NCBI GenBank assembly: GCA_040756515.1
Contig: JBFLYW010000004.1
Location: 62,001 to 126,000 of the forward strand
Length of the DNA stretch: 64,000 bases
From: DSXH01 sp020724325
GTDB lineage: Bacteria > Bacteroidota > Ignavibacteria > Ignavibacteriales > Melioribacteraceae
Direction: 5' to 3'
The first letter of the stretch is position 1; each line of letters opens with the position of its first letter. The notes beneath the pieces were generated by a model that saw nothing but the letters and a program-made list of their open reading frames with translations, did not search any database and was not told where the DNA came from. Shown here piece after piece: positions 63,090 to 64,000 of the stretch. The translations under genes were made by a program, and so were the position numbers.

Positions 63090-63595
63090 AAACCAAGGTT
63101 TATTATAAGTTGTTTGCGTATGTCAAGCAATTTGGATTTAATCTCGTCCTCCGTTAGATTTTCCAAAAAATCTTTCATCTCATCGTAATCATAACCTTCG
63201 ATATCGTGAAGCACAAAAATAATGCGGTCTTCATTTGGCAGATTCATTATCATATTCTCAATTCTCTCGTTATCATGCACATACATAGTTTTACTCTTAA
63301 TAGGATTTAGTGAAGCGCCGGAATTCATAAGCTCCTTTAAGACTAACTTTATTGTTATATTTTTCAGCCAAAGCATAAACGACTTTTTAGGATCGAATGC
63401 TTTGATATTTTCCCACACAATAAGAAAAGTCCTCAGCGTAATTTGTTGAGCTTTATCATAATCCGGATAGAGCCGGTATGCAACAGTAAAGACATTTCTC
63501 AAATTGATTTTGCATAGATCAAAGAATGCATTCTTTCTGCCGGCTTGCGAAAGTTCTATCAGATATGTAACGTAATTTGTGTTTTCGTTTTCCAA
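63086..63595 (-). CDS. ECF-type RNA polymerase sigma factor
   Basis: A 169-residue sigma-70-family protein. Region 2 is FFDLCKINLRNVFTVAYRLYPDYDKAQQITLRTFLIVWENI, and the region 4 segment has LPNEDRIIFVLHDIEGYDYDEMKDFL, the usual LPxxxRxxFxLxxxEGxxYxEIA pattern with an imperfect end. It is coupled to a FecR-like anti-sigma gene. Which promoters it recognises is not visible; no partner receptor lies next to it. Confidence 0.87.
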   Translation of the reverse strand: MENENTNYVTYLIELSQAGRKNAFFDLCKINLRNVFTVAYRLYPDYDKAQQITLRTFLIVWENIKAFDPKKSFMLWLKNITIKLVLKELMNSGASLNPIKSKTMYVHDNERIENMIMNLPNEDRIIFVLHDIEGYDYDEMKDFLENLTEDEIKSKLLDIRKQLIINLGL

Positions 63596-63606
63596 TTGAA
63601 ATAGTG

Positions 63607-63990
63607 CTAATTAGTTATTGTAAATCTAATTCCGTTCTGATTGGCTCTTGCTGTTACTCTAACTACAGTTCTGCCGTTGCGCCCGATTTCTTTTCCTGTA
63701 GCAGTAAAATCAACTCTTGCAGCTCTAACAGAAGCGCTGAAATTACCGGCAGCAGTAGTTCTAAACTGACGCGGCAGCGTAAACCTTATATATGTTCCTC
63801 CTCCGCCACCTTGAGCAGCCGGCTTTTTATAATGCTGCTGCGCTAATAATCCAAGGTCATTTAATGTACTTATTAACTGATCCCGGTTGCTGGTTTCGTA
63901 ATAGTTACGCATAATGATTAATCCGGAATATACCGCCAATCCAACCGTAATTAAACCAACAACTATCAATAATAATTGCTGAGAACCCAT
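63607..63990 (-). CDS. Small membrane-anchored protein, pilin-like start
   Basis: A 127-residue protein that begins MGSQQLLLIVVGLITVGLAVYSG, a single N-terminal helix like that of pseudopilins but without the usual Gly-Phe-Thr-Leu-x-Glu site. After a helix with DQLISTLNDLGLLAQQHYKKP comes a Gly-rich turn and a beta-rich part with many Arg. It precedes the sigma factor gene by 12 bases in the same direction and could be co-transcribed. Function unknown. Confidence 0.6.
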   Translation of the reverse strand: MGSQQLLLIVVGLITVGLAVYSGLIIMRNYYETSNRDQLISTLNDLGLLAQQHYKKPAAQGGGGGTYIRFTLPRQFRTTAAGNFSASVRAARVDFTATGKEIGRNGRTVVRVTARANQNGIRFTITN

Positions 63991-64000
63991 ATTTTTTTCC

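Noticed and set aside
61869..63595. FecI/FecR partner system for the FecA-like receptor at 50062
   Set aside because: The receptor has no N-terminal signalling domain and lies more than 9 kb away.

Overview
The window looks like chromosomal DNA from an AT-rich Gram-negative bacterium of the Bacteroidota/Ignavibacteriota side of the FCB group. The main reasons are a C-terminal type IX secretion (T9SS) sorting domain on the largest protein (motif YPNPFNPTTTI, ending in a short basic tail), a second, decayed sorting-domain fragment, many signal peptides ending in AQ, BamA/TamA-type and other outer-membrane barrels, a FecA-like TonB-dependent receptor, and a DUF5916-type protein. No rRNA, convincing tRNA, CRISPR array or prophage was seen.

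Layout. (1) 27-6638, plus strand: an ABC-2 export system (ATPase and two permeases), then envelope proteins (DUF3943-like, small membrane protein, small periplasmic protein, BamA/TamA-like barrel). (2) 6682-16352, plus strand: an inositol-lipid locus. It holds a sugar/alcohol-phosphate nucleotidyltransferase, an Mla-type lipid transporter (permease, ATPase, MCE protein), an ATP-grasp enzyme, a CDP-alcohol phosphotransferase, a flippase/LPG-synthase-like membrane protein, a HAD phosphatase, myo-inositol-1-phosphate synthase and a second Omp85-like barrel. (3) 16409-17747: a scar of three truncated genes (a possible heme-copper oxidase tail, an internally deleted transposase, an ABC-2 permease tail). 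(4) 17803-25939: a CBM9/DUF5916 outer-membrane protein and a 1601-residue T9SS-secreted adhesin with an apparent internal-thioester domain. (5) 26357-28866, minus strand: a very AT-rich operon with a thioredoxin-like protein, a propeller lipoprotein, a secreted six-cysteine peptide and a broken MauE-like protein. (6) 29441-41341: a quinone oxidoreductase, then a long minus-strand acyl/ester metabolism locus (thiolase, GbsR/MarR-type regulator, SDR, atypical KAS III, sodium symporter, acyl-CoA ligase, lipoprotein, porin-like barrel, two alpha/beta hydrolases), with a shared palindrome in front of both of its transcription units. (7) 41744-46156, minus strand: a radical SAM/SPASM enzyme with a Tat-signal Cys-rich partner, and secreted proteins under a duplicated 44-bp upstream box. 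(8) 46724-52200: a PAS/GAF histidine kinase and a FecA-like receptor. (9) 52806-56938, plus strand: an opine-dehydrogenase-like enzyme, a B12-dependent mutase-like enzyme and an AsnB-like ligase without its glutaminase cysteine, which look like a small biosynthetic pathway. (10) 57048-63990: a Tricorn-like protease with a microsatellite-encoded signal peptide, small proteins, a repeat-rich spacer, and an ECF sigma/FecR-like anti-sigma pair.

The four least ordinary loci are the opine-DH/B12-mutase/AsnB cluster, the radical SAM/Tat-peptide operon with its duplicated control box, the inositol-lipid cluster with a built-in Mla transporter, and the thioester-domain adhesin exported by T9SS. All functional assignments come from motif recognition by eye; no database search was run.
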